A DNA stretch of 64,000 nt from Stomoxys calcitrans (Eukaryota > Arthropoda > Insecta > Diptera > Muscidae): positions 124,967,453 to 125,031,452 of the forward strand of contig NC_081554.1 in the NCBI RefSeq assembly GCF_963082655.1, written 5' to 3'. Each line of letters starts with the position of its first letter. The first letter of the stretch is position 1. The position numbers were made by a program, and so were the translations under genes. Under the pieces are notes generated by a model. The model was not told the DNA's origin. It saw only the letters and a list, made by a program, of their open reading frames with translations, and did no database searches. Shown piece by piece: positions 43,020-53,760 of this stretch.

Positions 43020-43840
43020 CATTCTTAAAAGACCAAATTAGAGTCCGATGTACTCATGGGGATGGGCCCTATATTGCCATGGTCAATTAATATGTATGTC
43101 CAATTTATGGGTTTTTCCGATGGTGTTTTACTCTCAAATACTGTTTATTTAAACCCGTTTTTGTCATTGGTAAAATGGGAGTTTATGGGATGAGGCGTCC
43201 TCCAAACACTTGGTCCCAAATTTGGACATCGAATTCGTTTTCTAATCTCAAATACCTTATATATGAACCCCATATTGCCATGGTCGATAAACGTATCCTC
43301 TTTGGGGAGGGGCGGTACCCAAATTCCTGCTCCCAAATTTTGATTTCAGGTTCGTAGTCTACTCCCAAATATCTTTTATTTGAGCATAATATTGCCAGGG
43401 GGTGTTTTGCTGAAGGGGTGGACCCCGAGAAACTTGTCCCCCAAAGAGAGTATCAATTTCGTGATCTACTCCCTATACCTTTTAGGGGTGTCTTGGGTAG
43501 TGGGGTGATTTCCAAACACTTCGTCCTAAAAAAATATCAGCATCCTGCTCTACTTTCAAATATCATTTATTTAAACAACATATTGCCATTAGTTTAAGGG
43601 AGCCAACACTTGGCCCCAAAATTGAATATCAAATTCGTTTTCTAATGACAAATACCTTTCATTTGAGTCCCTTATTGCAATAGTTGACAAATATGTCCGG
43701 TTTGGGGGTGAGTCCTAAAAACTATCAACATCATGGTCCACTATCTTTGAGTCCCAAATTGTCATGATGTCCCCCCGACAGTTGGTCCCGAATGTTGATC
43801 TGAGATTCGTGATCTAATGTGGAAAAAGTATTATGTGTTA
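43020..43840 (-). mobile_element. Helitron-like tandem body, six or so ~85-118-bp modules
   Basis: Repeated module outline: 'ctctcaaatacc-ttatatgaaccccatattgccatggtcgataaa-tgtcc-tttggggaggggcgg-ccaaacacttggtcccaaattt-gatatcgaattcg'. Modules begin near 43128, 43247, 43364, 43471, 43555 and 43645. In complement they match the modules inside the Helitron at 38302. Both element ends are missing. The 60-63-codon frames here are repeat artefacts. Confidence 0.65.
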
Positions 43841-44979
43841 AAACAGCAAATACGGAAAAAACTGCAATTTTCTAAGAAAGATTGAAAAAAACATTGCAGA
43901 TAAAAGTGTCCTTAAAAAACTAAAAACAAATTCTGCCCGAAGTTTTTTACAAAAATCCCCAAAATTCCCCTTTCAAGCAAAATTAGTTTCAAATTCGGCA
44001 TTTTTTAGTAAATTGGCTGGGGAGGGTACAAATATTGTTAGGTACAACAAAATTTTTGGATGAGTTTAGGGGGACATATGGAATAAAAAAAAAATGTGTC
44101 CACTTGGGGGATCTAGACTTTAGAAATTTTGGACACGAGGGGTTTTTCTAATTTTTTAATAACAAATTGACTATTTTGAAGTCATGTAGCACCCATTTAA
44201 GTTGACATATCTTGTTCAAATTTCACTTAGAACGCATCTTCAATATGTACTCTTCACCAACAAAAAAAGAAAAAATTAAGATATTGAAGCAAGTTTTTTC
44301 AATAAAGACTAATCAATAAAAATATTTTTTTACCAAAAAATGTAGAAAATACACTTTTTTAAATTTTTTGAGTTTCAATCTGTATAACTTTTAACTGAAT
44401 AATTAAATGTGGACACTTGTCACGGCAAAGTCGTTGTAAATTTTGTGTCAAATCCAAATCGTACATTAAAATGAAAAGCAAACAACAAATGCCTTGCAAA
44501 ATACGGAGCAGAACTCGAATATCTCCGAAACTAGTGGAGATATTATAGACCTCAGGCGGACTTTTTGTAGGGGTTTTTGGGCACTATCCAGTATAAAAAA
44601 ACAACTATTTTTCGAAATACCGAGGTGACAAAATTGAGGCACCTGCCAAAAGGCGCCCGGACAACCTACGATCAGAAAAAAAACTTAGTTGGCAAACATT
44701 TCCTTTATGTCAAACAAATTATTTTTTTGCGTGTATGAGCTATCTCTAAACATAACTATTCTTCCAATTCAGTAGGTTTCGTCCCAAAAAAAAAAAACAG
44801 TCAGCCAGACGAACATGGCTAGATTCTGAATGTATCCGTATACTTATCAATGGGTCCATCTCTCTTCCTTCTGGGTGTTACAAACAAATTCACTAAGTTA
44901 TGATACAACCATGTACCACAATATTGGTATGGTGTATCAAATAAATAACAGCACATCTGATAGCCATATGATGAAATTA
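43841..44979. other. Unassigned AT-rich region
   Basis: Over 1 kb without a recognisable gene. Phrases such as GTGTCCACTTGGGGG (44076) and TGTGGACACTTGTC (44408) in opposite orientations hint at an unknown repeat. Confidence 0.3.
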
Positions 44980-45170
44980 TTGGTATATTACTACTGTACG
45001 TACTAAATTTCAGGCAAATTGGATTAAAAGTGAGGCTTATTTGAGCTCAAGAAGTGAAATCAGATGATCGATTTATATGCGAGCTATATCCAAATCCTTA
45101 CCGATATGACTTATTCATTGTCCCCAACGACCTACATCAAAAAGCAGTATCTGAGCAAAATTTTAATTTG
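44980..45170 (-). mobile_element. HINE-like family A, body fragment
   Basis: TACGTACTAAATTTCAGGCA, GAGCTCAAGAAGTGAAATCA, ATCGATTTATATGCGAGCTA, CAACGACCTACATCAAAAAG: one and a half body units, both ends lost. Confidence 0.6.
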
Positions 45171-46189
45171 AAACTGCCTTTGTTGGAACGCATTAACATT
45201 ATCAATAAATTCTTGATTTAATTATTTTAGTTATATGTATGTAATAACGCATTACTTTCGTAACATACTTTTAGGCACTTGGTGTTCTGAATGACCATTT
45301 CTCAGCATAGTTCCTACGCAAGCGAACCAGCTTGACTGACGAGCCAAAAGCGGAATTGGTAATAAATAATAATTAAAATAATAAAAAATATATTAACTTG
45401 TAATTGGTGGCAATTGTCTTGTTATTGGTTTGTGAAGAATAATTATGACGTATTACATTACCGCAAATTTTTAATTTATGACATATATAAAGTTTTTTTT
45501 CTGACAATACCTTTCATTCATGATGTATAGAACATGTAATTCGGGTTTTCAACTAGTTTCTCTCCTTAAATTAATTTAACGTCGGACGTTTAAAATGGAT
45601 TGTGCTAATTAAAAAGGATATTAAGTTCAATTTAATGTTGTAACATTATTCAAACTCAAGTTTTTACGATAACAAGCAGATCTCAGTTGGTAAATCAAAC
45701 TCCTTCAGAGTATATTTGAATTTAAATATTTAGATGTTATAACACACATTCGTATTCGTATTTGTTATGTCATAAAGAAAAAAACTGTTGTTGTTGTTTT
45801 CGCACATTTAAATACCTACATTGCGTTGGATATTTCTTTATTGCTTAAATGGCCGCCAAACAATGTATGTGCCTTAAAAATTCTTGTTGTATTTTCTTGT
45901 ATCTGGCAGTCATACCTGATTTTTGTCATTGGACATACCACCAATTGCACCGTAACTTTAAAAATTGGCACTTTCTGCGTTTACCTTCCGCAATCGTCCG
46001 AGCTGCTCAATATACTGACTCCTCTTTGCTCAGTCAAAACTAAAGCGGAAAAAAGTTGTGCGCGAGAATGTGTCTATACCAGTGATGAGCACACAATTGC
46101 AATTATTTGCAAGCCTATGGGTCTGCTTGGGATTAGTTTCTTGTGTACATACAGTGTAATGTGCAATAGAGTGAGTATTTTTGCCAACC
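45171..46189. other. Unannotated region
   Basis: No recognised gene. A 131-codon frame starts at 45826 and runs into the LTR-like repeat, without motifs or splice context. Confidence 0.35.
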
Positions 46190-46520
46190 TCTGGTTTATA
46201 ATACTCACCCTTTTTCTCTAGTAGGGGAGACACAAGAGAATAATTTTTGGTCCTGTAGGCGAATAATCGTTTAAAGCTATCGAAGCATTTTTTCAATTAA
46301 AGAGTTTTTGGCTTTACAACAAAAGGTAGGTATTTTTACCGTGGACGAAGCTGCTAAAGGGTTTACAATAAACAAAGTTAGTTACGTATGTTTATGGCTA
46401 ACGTTTGATATGGTAAAGAGAAACGTAACACTGTTACAATAAAATCAAATCTTCGTGATAAAAGTATTTTGTTTTTCGTAAAAATTTCCCAAACGTTTTA
46501 TTTTTTTGCGCGAATCTTCA
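46190..46520 (+). repeat. LTR-like dispersed repeat, copy 2
   Basis: Aligns with 29800-30125: GGGAGACACAAGAGAATAAT, GCGAATAATCGTTTAAAGCT, GTTTTTGGCTTTACAACAAA, GGGTTTACAATAAACAAAGT, GCTAACGTTTGATATGGTAA, GATAAAAGTATTTTGTTTTT and CGTTTTATTTTTTTGCGCGA. Flanks differ between the copies, so it is a dispersed unit. Confidence 0.5.
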
Positions 46521-46857
46521 CGTGAATAAACATATGTATAGATAGGAGCTGTATTTTTAAAATCTAAACCAATGAAAGATAGCAGTGATGTTCACTTTGA
46601 ATTTCATGCGGATCTCTTATAAACTGTTATATGGTTTTCAATCTCCCCAATCTCTTATCGTAGTTGGATTTTTTAACTTAATCTGGAACTCGGCGCATAA
46701 GCGGTAATTCACAATTCACAACCTTAGTAACCAAAGTTGTCACATTTGGGGTAATGATTATCAACAAACCAATGTTGAGACATCGTCACTCCCCCAAAGA
46801 GTCGCGTGGTGAGTTAGTGGCTTGGCCTCCAAGATATTTCGAATTTTATTCCGCTGG
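46521..46857. other. Unannotated spacer
   Basis: Nothing recognised. Confidence 0.35.
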
Positions 46858-47235
46858 ACTTTTACACCATCCACCATAGGATGGGGGTATACTAATCTCG
46901 TCATTAAGTTTGTAACCTATCGAAATATTGTTCTACGACCTTATAAAGTAAATATATAGTCTTGATCGTCATGACATTTTTAACCGATCTAGCCATTTCC
47001 GTCCGTCTCTCAGTCCGTCGTTGAGGGTTGTTAATCGGCATGTGTTTAGATATAGCTCCAATATAAACCGATTTTCCAATTTGTTTTCTTGAGCCTCTTG
47101 AAGGCGCATTCATAATTATTTATTATTTTGCACAAGTACTTATATTGTGACATCCACCATCCAGGTCTAGTATGGCCTGAATTGATTCATAATCTGATAT
47201 AGCTCCCATATGAGCTATTTTTCTCCACATTAAAA
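46858..47235 (+). mobile_element. HINE-like family A, left part
   Basis: ACTTTTACACCATCCACCAT, GGATGGGGGTATACTAATCT, TATCGAAATATTG, AGTCTTGATCGTCATGACAT and two body units; hairpin end missing. Confidence 0.75.
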
Positions 47236-47308
47236 AAAAACCATGGGATTTATTTTTGGTCTCACATTATCCTCTTTCTATGAAGAGTATTGAAAGCGTA
47301 TTTAATTG

Positions 47309-48187
47309 TTTTTATACCCTCCACCATAGGATAGAGGTTCACTTATTTCCTCATTCCGCAAGTAGCACCTCGAAATATGCATCTAGGACCTCAGAAAGCT
47401 AGGCGCTTCAAATTTAGCATAAATACTTCTTATCAGTGTAGGTCAGTTGGGATTGTAAATGGGCCAAATAGGTTCATGTTTTGATATAGCTTCCATATAA
47501 ACCGATATTGGGTCTTGACTTTTTGAGCTTCTATAGGGACCAATTCGTATCCGATTTGGCTGAAATCTTACACATGATGTTTTGGTATCATTTCCAACCA
47601 TTGTGTTAAGTATGGTCTATATACGGTCTACGGTCTATAACCTGATATAGCTGCCATATAAACCGATCTTGAGTCTTGACTTTTTGAACTTCTAGAGGGC
47701 GTAATTTTTATCCGATTTGACTGAAATTTTGCACATGGTGTTTTCACTTCCAAACCCTGTGCCAAGTATGGTCTACATCAGTCCATAACCTGATATAGTG
47801 GCCGTATAAACCGACCTCCCGATTAGAATTCTTGATCTTTTAGAGGGCACATTTTTTATAAAATTTGTTTGAAATTTTGCATATGTCGTTTTGATATTAC
47901 TTCCAAAAAATGTGCCAAGTATGGTCAAACCTGATAAAAACGTGATATAGCTGTCACGTAACCCGTTCTCCCAATTTGACACTCTGAGCCACTGGAGGGC
48001 CCAATTTTTACTCGATGTTGGAGGTGGTATTTTTCTATGGCTTCAAACAGCCATGGCAAGTATGGTCCATATCGATTAATAACTTGATATAGCTCATATA
48101 TATTTGAAAAAGTTATTTAAATAACTTGACAACTGCGATCCATGGTAGATGTTATAAAAGTTTTGGTCAAGCACGCTTTTACTGGTT
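47309..48187 (+). mobile_element. HINE-like family A copy
   Basis: TTTTTATACCCTCCACCATA, a deletion in the left arm, then about five body units with TTTTGATATAGCTTCCATAT, CTGATATAGCTGCCATATAA and relatives. The right end reads GCGATCCATGGTAGATGTTA, then the hairpin is lost and AAGCACGCTTTTACTGGTTT follows. Confidence 0.82.
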
Positions 48188-48399
48188 TTTTGTTTTGTTT
48201 TTTGGTTATATGAAGTCTTTAATATCGAAGATAAGCTCGACATGGTTTACAACTTAAAAGAGTATATTCTGCTCCATATGATCCATATAGAAAAGGTTTG
48301 TAGTTGGAGCAAAAATACTTCTATCCCATTTTTGGATAACAAATTTCTCTGAGTGTATTCATACTCGACACTTATAAAGCTTTAATTTGCCTCGGTCAC

Positions 48400-48972
48400 C
48401 TTAAATGTCCATTTGTTAGTTTTTTTTTGGGTGAACTGCTCTTCTACGACTTGGCCTAAATTTGGATACCACATTCGTATGGTATACAACAATATACAGT
48501 ACCGACAGGTAGGCCTACATGTCCGTAACATGATATTTTCGAGTCCGTCCCTAAGACACTTAATCCTAAATAACAACATCGAATTTTCTACTCGACAGTC
48601 AAAGACCTATTATTTGAGTGTCATGTTTTCACGATCGACCTACATGTCCAGTTAAAGGGTGTTTTGGGTGTGGGGCGGACACCCAGAGACTTGGCCCTTT
48701 ATATAAGCAACAGACTCATAATCTACTATCAAAAACCTTTCATTGTCATGTGTCATGTTTTCACGATCGACCTACATGTCCAGTTAAAGGGTGTTTTTTT
48801 TTAATTTTTTTTTTATTTCAGACCCATTTTGTATTGTTGGACATATCCCCAGACACTTGATTCCAAGATGATATAAAATCACATTCGTATTCTACTTTAA
48901 AAGACAATTCATTTGAGTCGCATATTATCCAGATCAGACTATTTGTCCTGTTGAAAGGTGTTTTGGGGATTC
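48400..48972 (-). mobile_element. Helitron-like tandem body fragment
   Basis: Modules as at 43 kb. One 38-bp block, containing CACGATCGACCTACATGTCC and AGTTAAAGGGTGTTTT, occurs twice almost identically (about 48630 and 48760), indicating a recent local duplication of a ~125-bp module. Ends missing. Confidence 0.6.
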
Positions 48973-48973
48973 T

Positions 48974-49785
48974 CTCTCGATTTAAGGTCTTTGGACCATA
49001 AAAGTTGCATTTATAGTCCGATTTCGTTGAAATGGACATCCTGTTTTAATTTGGTTCAGATCGGTCTAGATTTGGATATAGCTGGCATAAAGACCGATCT
49101 CTCGAATTATACATAGACCGATGTTCCGATTTAAGGTTCTAGACCCATAAAAGATGAATTTATTAACCAAATTTGCTGAAATTAGGCACAAGGAGTAATG
49201 TTACGCCCCTCGACATTCGTACCGTGTATGGATAGTATCGGTTAAAATATAGATATAACAGCCATTTAGACCGATCTCTTAATTTAAGGTCTTGGGCCCA
49301 TAATAGGCGCATTAATGGTCCCATTTCACTGAAATTTGGCATAGTTAGTTGTTTTAGGTTCCTGGACATCCCTGTTCAATGCAACCACGATTAGTGCAGA
49401 TTAGGATGTAGCTGCCATATATGCCGATCTGCCGATTAAAGATTTTAGGCCCATAAAACCTGAATTTATTAACCGATTTCGCTGAAAATCAGCAAAATGA
49501 GTTCTGTTAGGCCTTTCGACATTCGTATCGAGTATGATCAAGATCGGGTTTTATTTGGATACAGCTAACATATATTCGGAACTCTCAATTTAAATTCTTG
49601 GGACAGTAAAAGCACGTTTATTACTCGATTTCGCAGAAATTTTAAACAGTGGACGCTGCTAAGCTCTTCGACATCTGTGCCCTATATGGGCACGGTCTTA
49701 AATAAATCCGATATTCGTATTTAAGTTCTAAGGCCCATAAAAGGTGCATTTCTTAACCAATGAATTGGGTACAATGAGTTGTGTT
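48974..49785 (+). mobile_element. HINE-like family B, body only
   Basis: Five diverged units: CTCTCGATTTAAGGTCTTTG, CCATAAAAGTTGCATTTATA, GGTTCAGATCGGTCTAGATT and so on, at about 150-bp intervals. Both ends are absent. Confidence 0.7.
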
Positions 49786-49879
49786 AGGGTCTTACATAGC
49801 CTTCCTGAATATTGTAGAGATCGGACTATAGTTACTCGGCATCAAAGATTTGTAACAGTTTCATATTTTTGGGTTACTA

Positions 49880-50022
49880 TAAGGGTGCAAATAAAATTTC
49901 GCTTAAATCGGTGCATCCATTTCCGAGATACAGCATTTTTCAAAATTTTGGTTAGGGGGTACTCCACTTTTACTGGAGGTGAGGGTAAAGCCTACATTCT
50001 ACGAAAATTTCATAAAAAACAC
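49880..50022 (-). mobile_element. Helitron-like 5' fragment
   Basis: TTTCGCTTAAATCGGTGCAT and CATTTCCGAGATACAGCATT, TTTTAGAA-type sequence and 'acgaaaatttcataaaaa' match the part of the Helitron at 53510-53690. It abuts a family B element. Confidence 0.5.
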
Positions 50023-51013
50023 AACAAGTAAAAAGGCGTCAAGTTCGGCCGAGCCGAACTTTGGATACCCATCACCTCGGGTATACTTGTAAACCACCTT
50101 TTATCATAATCCGGTGAAAAATGCATAATTTATGCCTCCATATCAGCTATATCGAAATATTGTCCGATTTGTACCAAATTCAGCACGGACACTGAGTGGC
50201 CAATAAGTACCAGTCATTGTTCAATTTGAAGAACAATATATTGGCTTTTTTGATAGCTATTGGGTTGCCCAAAAAGTAATTGCGGATTTTTTAAAAGAAA
50301 GTAAATGCAATTTTTATAAAACTTAGAATGAACTTCAATCAAATATACTTTTTTACACTTTTTTTTAAAGCAAGCTAAAAGTAACAGCTGATAACTGACA
50401 GAAGAAAGAATGCAATTACAGAGTCACAAGCTGTGAAAAAATTTGTCAACGCCGACTATAAGAAAAATCCGCAATTACTTTTTGGGCAACCCAATATTAC
50501 AAATATGGGCCGATCTAAACCATATACGACACGGATGTCGAAAAGCCTTACATAAGTCACTGTGTCAAATTTCAGCGAAATCGGGCAGTAAATTCGCCTT
50601 TTATGGCCAAAGACCTTAAATTGGGAGATCGGTCTATATGGCAGCTATATCCAAATCTGGACCGATCGGGGCCAAATTGAAGAAAGATGTCAATGGGTCT
50701 AACATAACTGACTGTTCTAAATTTTAGGAAAATCGGATATTAAATGTGGCTTTTATGGTTTATATGGGGGCTATATCAAGATATAGTCCGATAAAGCCAT
50801 CTTTAAATGTAATCTGCTTATGGACAAAAAAAAAGAATCTGTGTAAAGTTTCAGGTCAATAAATCTAGACGGTGGCGCGGTTTCAAGAGACTGATGGCTA
50901 GATCGACTTCGATTTCTACGACGTTCAAGGGTCGGAAATGGATATTTCGATGTGTTGCAAACGGAATCACAAAATGAATATACCCCCATCCCTCGGTGGT
51001 GGGGGGATAAAAA
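50023..51013 (-). mobile_element. HINE-like family B, full-length copy with nested MITE
   Basis: Starts AACAAGTAAAAAGGCGTC, hairpin GTTCGGCCGAGCCGAAC, TACCCATCACCTCGGGTATA and ATAATCCGGTGAAAAATGCA. Body units follow, interrupted by a mariner MITE at 50260-50494. The far end is ATGGCTAGATCGACTTCGAT, ACGTTCAAGGGTCGGAAATG, TTTCGATGTGTTGCAAACGG and ATCCCTCGGTGGTGGGGGGA. Confidence 0.9.
50260..50494. mobile_element. Mariner-type MITE, copy 2 (32-bp perfect inverted ends)
   Basis: 235 bp between TA dinucleotides (50258-50259 and 50495-50496). The first and last 32 bases are exact complements; they begin TTGGGTTGCCCAAAAAGTAA and continue TTGCGGATTTTT. The interior is nearly identical to copy 1 at 21549. 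Non-coding. It inserted into a body unit of the family B element and so is younger than it. Confidence 0.93.
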
Positions 51014-51815
51014 TCGTAACACTTTGACTTTAATACATTAAACATGAATAAGATGTACGATTACATTACTTTGGATAAATCTAAATACTTTCAATTCTAT
51101 CAAGATTTATATCATAGTCCCCGTAGCCAATACCTAGCTAGAGTGAGAGATAGATCCCTGTAGCTGTTATAGAGCTTTTCCAAAAATATAAAACCATTTT
51201 TTTTTTTGTTGCTTATATTATCAATGTAAAGTTGGACGATTTGACTAATTTGCTACTCGTATGAGGTATGTAATCTTATGTAATATACAATGAATAGTGG
51301 TTGCCTTAGAGGCTAAGAGTATTGTTGATATATTGGTCTTTTTGCAATTTTCAATATAAAACTAGTTACATAATGTATGTACGTATTTGGCTTAATCACT
51401 TACACACTAAAGAAGTCTTCGTAGTACCTTCATTGAGTTCGGTCACATTTCGATTGGAAGAGAGAATACATGCAGCAAAATAGTTAGTGTCACATATTCG
51501 TAATACTATTCCATTTTTAACTTAAGCTAAAGAATTTTACTTAAGTTTAGTCAAATGTACTTATATTTATCTATCATGAATAAAAATAAGGAAAAATAGT
51601 GCATCAATGTTAATAAGGATGTAAATCACAAAACAAAAAAATCGCTAATATAAAGAGTAAATCGTATGAAATTCAGACAAAATTATGGAAGTATTTCGAT
51701 GGCAGCAATCGACATTAGTGTAGCCCCTTGAGGGCTTCAATACGAAATTTGATGGTGCTGGACGGGATCTGACAAATGGGTGAATGTATCCGATAATTAT
51801 ACAATGGAAATAAAC
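51014..51815. other. 3' flank / presumed 3' UTR of the rolling stone-like gene
   Basis: Lies downstream of the minus-strand stop at 51816. No element is recognised. A canonical AATAAA on the minus strand close to the stop was not found, so the mRNA end is not placed. Confidence 0.4.
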
Positions 51816-52664
51816 CTAAATTAGTCCCACACAATGGGGAGACCACACAGCACTGAATGTCCGATGCAGAAATCGCTTAAATTTGAAGAGGGCATAAAGC
51901 AGGATGCAGTAAATGCAGTACAAAGCAAATACGCCAGCAAATGTGAGTAGACCTCGGCTCGGCACCTTCCAATCTAGCAGTGGATATACGTAATGATTGC
52001 CAAAACTGTAAAAAAAAGAAAACATTAAAGGCGTCTAATTAGATAAAAAGTAGCTGGTTCACCACTTACTCATCGGTTCCGCCGCAAAAATAGTACACTA
52101 CAGTGAAGCAACAGAATACAATGGGCAACAGCATGGCATAGATGGCATGCAACAATCGTACCGGAAATGCAACAATTAGAAAGTCCACCAGCATGAATAC
52201 GGAATTAAGACAGTGTGTCACAAAGCTCATCACTGGGAAGCGGTTGGGCTTATCTGCAACGACATAATTCTATCAAAATCAAAAGGCATTGACGAAATAC
52301 TGATGTGCATACTCATTTTCCCATGCAAAAATGACCAGTACACGGTAGTGATGATTAGAGCCAAGGGCACTGAAATGGCATGCAAAAGCCAATAGAATTT
52401 AACCGCAGTAGGTGTCTTCTTGACTTGGGCCCCCTCGCAGGCTGTTGAGCGTATAGCATTCACATCAAAATACCAGCGGGTGGCCAACACAACTCCCAGA
52501 AGTTGTGTGATCACACATAGCATAATGCCCCAGTTGGTGAGAAATATGAAATATTTCCCTTCAGAGAATTGTAGCACCAGGCACGATAGGAAAACGCTTA
52601 CAAAGAATAGGGTCCAAAGCCATCGATACAATAAAAACCATGCGCTTTTCTCACCACTTTGCCA
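51816..52664 (-). CDS. Rolling stone-like multi-pass membrane protein, three 3'-terminal exons
   Basis: Minus-strand exons: 52664-52313 (acceptor TTTTTTTCATTTCAG), 52253-52070 and 52005-51816, with introns of 59 nt (GTATGC...TTGCAG) and 64 nt (GTAAGTGG...TTTTACAG). All phases agree and the frame ends TAG at 51818-51816, giving about 241 residues. It begins WQSGEKSAWFLLYRWLWTLF. Family hallmarks include KYFIFLTNWGIMLC, NSVFMLVDFLIVAFPVRLLH, VVYYFCGGTDD (across a splice) and HYVYPLLDWKVPSRGLL. Hydrophobicity suggests six to seven membrane segments. Drosophila Rolling stone is a plasma-membrane protein needed for myoblast fusion; the family has several paralogs, so I do not assign an ortholog. 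The N-terminal exon should lie above 52664 on this strand but is not found before the right edge. A Helitron end lies 52 bp upstream of the first acceptor. No stop or frameshift is seen, so this looks functional. Confidence 0.9.
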
Positions 52665-52716
52665 CTGAAATGAAAAAAATTGAAAATTAACAATTAAAAA
52701 GTTATTATTATTATAA

Positions 52717-53760
52717 ACTAGCTGGCTCGATGCGTTTCGCTACACCATAAAATAGCTTTTTGAAAATTGATTTTTTAGCATTTTTAATCTGGTGATGAAG
52801 ACGTTCAGAGCTACGGGTTTCGTTCAGACTCACACTAATTAATTTTATATTGTATTGGTTATTTACTTTCAAAGTCCAATTTCAAAGCTACCAGTTGGGA
52901 TAGTACATTTTTAAAGATCCGCAGGTCCTTCGTGTGTCTATCCCAATTTGAGGGCAAAAAGTGTATTCTAGTGCCAAATACCATTTATTGCTGTCCTATT
53001 CTATCCTCATCGGCCTTCATATATTATATTTTATTCCTTTTTTTGGGTAGATAGGGGGGCGGTATACAATATGTTCTCAGTCGTCCTACATTACAGTTTG
53101 GTAGTGTTTAAATTGAAGGGAGAGTATCGGTCCACCATTTTTTTGAGTCCTTTATTATCGGGATCAACTTTCAAATATCTTTCAGTTGATATCCATATTG
53201 TCCCAATTGGTAAATATGTCCTGCATGGGGAGGCCCCTCAGATATCAAGGGATACATTTTTATGTCTGATTTGTTCTCTACTTTTAAATACCTTTTATGT
53301 GATACTCATATTGCCAGAACGGTGAAAGTGATCTGATGAGGGGTGAAAATTTCTCTTTGGGTGAAATTTCTTACTCTTAAATACCCTTCATTTGATACCC
53401 ATTTTGTCCCAATCGGTAGCCATGTCCGTTCGGTTAGGTTGTGGGATGGGGCGTCCCGCCAGGATATTTGACCCCAAAATTTGATACCAATTTCGTGTTT
53501 TTAGGGTGTCATAAGGTGGCGTAGAAAATTTCGCTTAAATCGGTGCACCCATCTCCGAGATCTGGCGTTTTAGAAGATTGGAGTAAGGGAGAGGGTTCGC
53601 ACCCCCCTTCGGATATCAAAAAATGTAGAACCCTATTTTCCACGGGGGCTCAAACTCTACCAACTGTGAAAATTTCATGAAAATCGGTTCAGCCGTTTTT
53701 GGGTCTATACCGGACAGACAAACAAACTAAGAAAAAAGCGTAAAAATAATTTAAATTTAA
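52717..53760 (-). mobile_element. Non-autonomous Helitron in the rolling stone-like intron
   Basis: In complement the 3' end reads CGAAACGCATCGAGCCAGCTAGT, i.e. a CTAGT terminus at 52721-52717 followed by T. The 5' part near 53670-53740 in complement gives TTTGTTTGTCTGTCCGGTAT, then ACCCAAAAACGGCTGAACCG and ATTTTCATGAAATTTTCAC, as in the copy at 38302. Between them are about three to four tandem modules (CATTTGATACCCATTTTGTC, TCCTGCATGGGGAGGCC). The extreme 5' end is worn. Confidence 0.7.

Noticed and set aside
45826..46221. 131-codon plus-strand frame
   Set aside because: Longer than most chance frames, but hydrophobic without motifs and running into the LTR-like repeat; no splice or promoter context.
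51014..51815. Polyadenylation site for the rolling stone-like gene
   Set aside because: No AATAAA or ATTAAA on the minus strand could be placed with confidence close to the stop codon.
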